Source: Clostridium oryzae (GTDB lineage Bacteria > Bacillota > Clostridia > Clostridiales > Clostridiaceae). From it: 64,000 bases of DNA. Under the pieces are notes generated by a model that saw only the letters and a program-made list of their open reading frames with translations, ran no database searches and was not told where the DNA came from. Both the position numbers and the translations under genes were made by a program. Each line of letters opens with the position of its first letter. Position 1 is the stretch's first letter. This document shows positions 61,454-64,000 of the stretch, piece after piece. The stretch spans positions 1 to 64,000 of the forward strand of contig NZ_MZGV01000023.1 of NCBI RefSeq assembly GCF_002029235.1. The letters run 5' to 3'.

Positions 61454-64000
61454 TTATTTCACAACCTCAACAGCCATATTAAGCTTCTCACCATTGATAG
61501 CAAACTCACCATAAGTCTTGTCTTCACCATGCAATATTTCTACAGTAAGAGTTTCTCTCTTTATAACCTCTGCAAATTTATCAATGCAGCCTTCAAGCAG
61601 CCTATTTCCAGTAACATACAGTTTAATCTTATCTGCAACTTCAAAACCACTTTCTTTTCTAAGATTTTGAACCTTGCTGATGATTTCTCTTACATAACCT
61701 TCTTCTTTAAGCTCCTCAGTTATTGTAGTCTCAAGAACAACTCCCACAGTTCCCTCTCCAGCAAAACCATAACCTTCAAGTCCTTGCATCATTACTAACA
61801 GATTTCCGCTGTTAAGCTCAATCTCTGTTCCGTTAACATTAATAGTAACGCTCTTTCCTGACTGAATAGCCTGTGCAAGCTCCATCTGATCTTTTTCGGA
61901 TATAGCTTTTCTTATTCCCGGTATCAGCTTACCATAGGCTTTACCAAGCACAGGCAGATTAGGCTTGATATCAAAGTTAACATATTTTGAAAGATCAGCT
62001 CCAAACTCAACCTTCTTTATATTAAGCTCAGTCTTTATAATATCGCCGTAATAATCAGGAAGTGCTCCTGTACTTACAAGCATTTCTAAAAGCGGCTGTC
62101 TGTTCTTAATGTTAGCAGCATTTCTTGCACTTCTTCCAAGTTTAACTATCTTATAAGCTAAATCCATCTCTTCCTCAAGTTTCTTATCTACAGCTGCAGC
62201 ATCATATGCTGGCCATGGGCAAAGATGTATGCTCTCTTCAGCAGATTTATCAAGATTAACTACTAAATTCTGATATATTTCTTCTGTTATGAATGGAACA
62301 AATGGTGAAGCTACCTGACATAAAGTAGTAAGTACCCTATATAAAGTAACGTATGCACCTATCTTATCATCAGTCATTTCCTGACTCCAATATCTTGCTC
62401 TGTTATTTCTTACATACCAGTTAGATAAATCATCAGTAAATTCCTGTATTGAAATAGCAGCTTGTGTTATTCTGTAGGAATTCAAATCTTCATCTACAGA
62501 CTTAACAAGTGAATTTATTTTAGAAGTTATCCATTTGTCCATAACATTGTCAGATTTGAAATCTTTATAGTCTAATGGATTGAACTTATCTATTTCAGCA
62601 TATAGCACATAGAAAGAATATACATTCCAAAGAGTACTCAAGAATTTTCTTTGAGACTCTGCCACTTCTTCCTCTGAAAATCTCGTTGGAAGCCAAGGTG
62701 CACTGGAACTGTAGAAATGCCATCTAGTAGCATCTGAACCTTGATGATTCATGACATCAAATGGATCAACTACATTTCCTTTATGCTTTGACATTTTAAG
62801 TCCGTGCTTATCAAGTACGTGTCCAAGTACAACGCAGTTTTCAAATGGATTAGTATCAAAAATTGCTGTAGATATTGCCATCAATGTATAGAACCAGCCT
62901 CTAGTCTGATCCACTGCTTCTGATATAAACTGTGCAGGGAAATTAGCCTTAAATAGTTCCTTATTTTCAAACGGATAATGGTATTGAGCAAAAGGCATTG
63001 AACCTGAATCAAACCAACAGTCAATAACTTCATGAGTTCTTGTCATTTCCTTACCACAATGTGGACATTTAAGCTTAACTTCATCTATATATGGTTTATG
63101 AAGTTCTATATTCTCAGGTACATTTATTCCCTTATCTTTAAGTTCTTTAATACTTCCTATACACTCTCTATGTCCGCATTCGCACTGCCATATTGGAAGT
63201 GGAGTTCCCCAATATCTATCTCTCGAAATTCCCCAATCTATAACATTTTCAAGGAATTTACCAAATCTTCCTGTTCTTATATTATCAGGATACCAGTTTA
63301 CTTTATTATTGTTCTCAAGAAGCTTATCTCTAAGTGATGTCATTTTTACAAACCAGCTGTCTCTTGGATAATAAAGCAGCGGTGTATCACATCTCCAGCA
63401 GTGAGGGTAAGAGTGAGTAAATTTCTCTGATTTATATAGCATGTTATGCTCAGCCATATATTCTAGAATCTTAGGATCAGCCTTCTTAACAAACATTCCC
63501 TTCCATGGCTCAACACAATCAACAAAGCATCCTGTTCCATCAACCAGATTTATAAGTGGAATATTGTTCTTCTTTCCAACCATGTTATCATCTTCACCAT
63601 AAGCCGGCGCAATGTGTACTATTCCAGTACCATCTGTAAGAGTTACAAAATCACCATGAATTACAAAGAATGCTTTTTCCTCTGGAGTATAGAACTTAAA
63701 TAGCTGTTCGTACTCAAGACCAAGCAATTTTTCACCTTTAAATTCTTCAACTATTTCATATTCATCATCAAGAACTTTTAAAAGCTCTTTTGCGAGAATA
63801 AAATACTCATCCTTAACCTTTACTTCTACATAGTCATAGCTCTTATTAACTGCAAGAGCGGCATTTGAAGGTAAAGTCCAAGGCGTTGTTGTCCATGCTA
63901 ATATATACTTATTTTCTTCACCTTTAATCCTAAATTTAACAAAAGCAGTAGCTTCCTTCACATCTTTATACCCCTGTGCAACTTCATGTGAAGAAAGTCC
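61454..64000 (-). CDS. ileS: isoleucyl-tRNA synthetase, partial (N terminus outside window)
   Basis: The C-terminal 849 or so residues of a class I synthetase; the frame runs off the right edge, so the HIGH motif is not seen. Editing-domain motifs [18 protein letters not shown] and [14 protein letters not shown], the Zn-like [18 protein letters not shown], and [16 protein letters not shown] (a KMSKS variant) are present, with anticodon-binding region [13 protein letters not shown]. The KMSKH string and the long C terminus without a terminal Zn knuckle fit the second (eukaryote-like) IleRS type. A T-box would be expected upstream but lies outside the window. Confidence 0.95.
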   Translation of the reverse strand, partial: GLSSHEVAQGYKDVKEATAFVKFRIKGEENKYILAWTTTPWTLPSNAALAVNKSYDYVEVKVKDEYFILAKELLKVLDDEYEIVEEFKGEKLLGLEYEQLFKFYTPEEKAFFVIHGDFVTLTDGTGIVHIAPAYGEDDNMVGKKNNIPLINLVDGTGCFVDCVEPWKGMFVKKADPKILEYMAEHNMLYKSEKFTHSYPHCWRCDTPLLYYPRDSWFVKMTSLRDKLLENNNKVNWYPDNIRTGRFGKFLENVIDWGISRDRYWGTPLPIWQCECGHRECIGSIKELKDKGINVPENIELHKPYIDEVKLKCPHCGKEMTRTHEVIDCWFDSGSMPFAQYHYPFENKELFKANFPAQFISEAVDQTRGWFYTLMAISTAIFDTNPFENCVVLGHVLDKHGLKMSKHKGNVVDPFDVMNHQGSDATRWHFYSSSAPWLPTRFSEEEVAESQRKFLSTLWNVYSFYVLYAEIDKFNPLDYKDFKSDNVMDKWITSKINSLVKSVDEDLNSYRITQAAISIQEFTDDLSNWYVRNNRARYWSQEMTDDKIGAYVTLYRVLTTLCQVASPFVPFITEEIYQNLVVNLDKSAEESIHLCPWPAYDAAAVDKKLEEEMDLAYKIVKLGRSARNAANIKNRQPLLEMLVSTGALPDYYGDIIKTELNIKKVEFGADLSKYVNFDIKPNLPVLGKAYGKLIPGIRKAISEKDQMELAQAIQSGKSVTINVNGTEIELNSGNLLVMMQGLEGYGFAGEGTVGVVLETTITEELKEEGYVREIISKVQNLRKESGFEVADKIKLYVTGNRLLEGCIDKFAEVIKRETLTVEILHGEDKTYGEFAINGEKLNMAVEVVK

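Noticed and set aside
1..64000. tRNA, rRNA, prophage or CRISPR loci
   Set aside because: None visible on either strand by signature reading; the repeats found are dispersed palindromes.

Overview
The window is low-GC DNA whose gene content points to an anaerobic, spore-forming Clostridium (sensu stricto type). It carries spore maturation genes spmA/spmB, [FeFe]-hydrogenase maturases hydE/hydF, oxygen-sensitive class III ribonucleotide reductase nrdD/nrdG, a Met-specific T-box, a CcpA-like regulator, and many AGGAGG-type ribosome binding sites, several of which select GTG or TTG starts. The species cannot be fixed from the sequence. There are no rRNA, tRNA, CRISPR, prophage or transposase genes.

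Layout. 0-20.5 kb and 27-30 kb hold a scrambled version of the origin-proximal block known from Bacillus (abrB, rsmI, trmN6-like, metG, tatD, yabE-like, rnmV, ksgA). Interspersed are a PTS IIA protein, asnS, a decayed AraC-type gene, nrdDG, a YerB-like lipoprotein, a PadR regulator, an Mrp ATPase, lgt and several uncharacterised membrane or acidic proteins. 21-24.6 kb is a pantothenate operon (DUF2520/PanG-like, panB, panC, panD), followed by a DUF4914 P-loop protein. 27-30.2 kb is a T-box-controlled pair: a free-standing MetRS anticodon-binding-like protein translationally coupled to full-length metG. 30-37 kb holds two ABC systems. 37.5-38.6 kb is spmAB. 39-42.6 kb has a YgjP-type metalloprotease, a membrane-anchored propeller-like protein and ccpA. 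43-59 kb holds three M16C metalloproteases, one cytosolic and two secreted tandem paralogues. Between them lie the aspA-hydF-hydE operon, with a structured leader ending in a terminator, and an ECF sigma/DUF4179 pair. 59.2-60.5 kb is a gene graveyard with a clearly broken phzF. The window ends in an endonuclease/exonuclease/phosphatase gene and a partial ileS.

The most striking non-coding content is a set of dispersed intergenic palindromic repeats: (A) elements edged by AAGAG/CTCTT tracts; (B) a long palindrome of about 193 bp in two near-identical copies, inside about 415 bp of duplicated intergenic DNA; (C) an element with GAATG(T/C)CGAAT ends; (D) terminator-position hairpins whose loop is conserved while the stem sequences differ completely but stay complementary.

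Best candidates for undescribed biology: the T-box/MetRS-like/metG arrangement, the attenuator-like leader of aspA-hydF-hydE, the two secreted PreP-like proteases, the leader and start codon of the pantothenate operon, and the repeat families. Everything is read by eye; family assignments rest on recognised motifs, not on searches.
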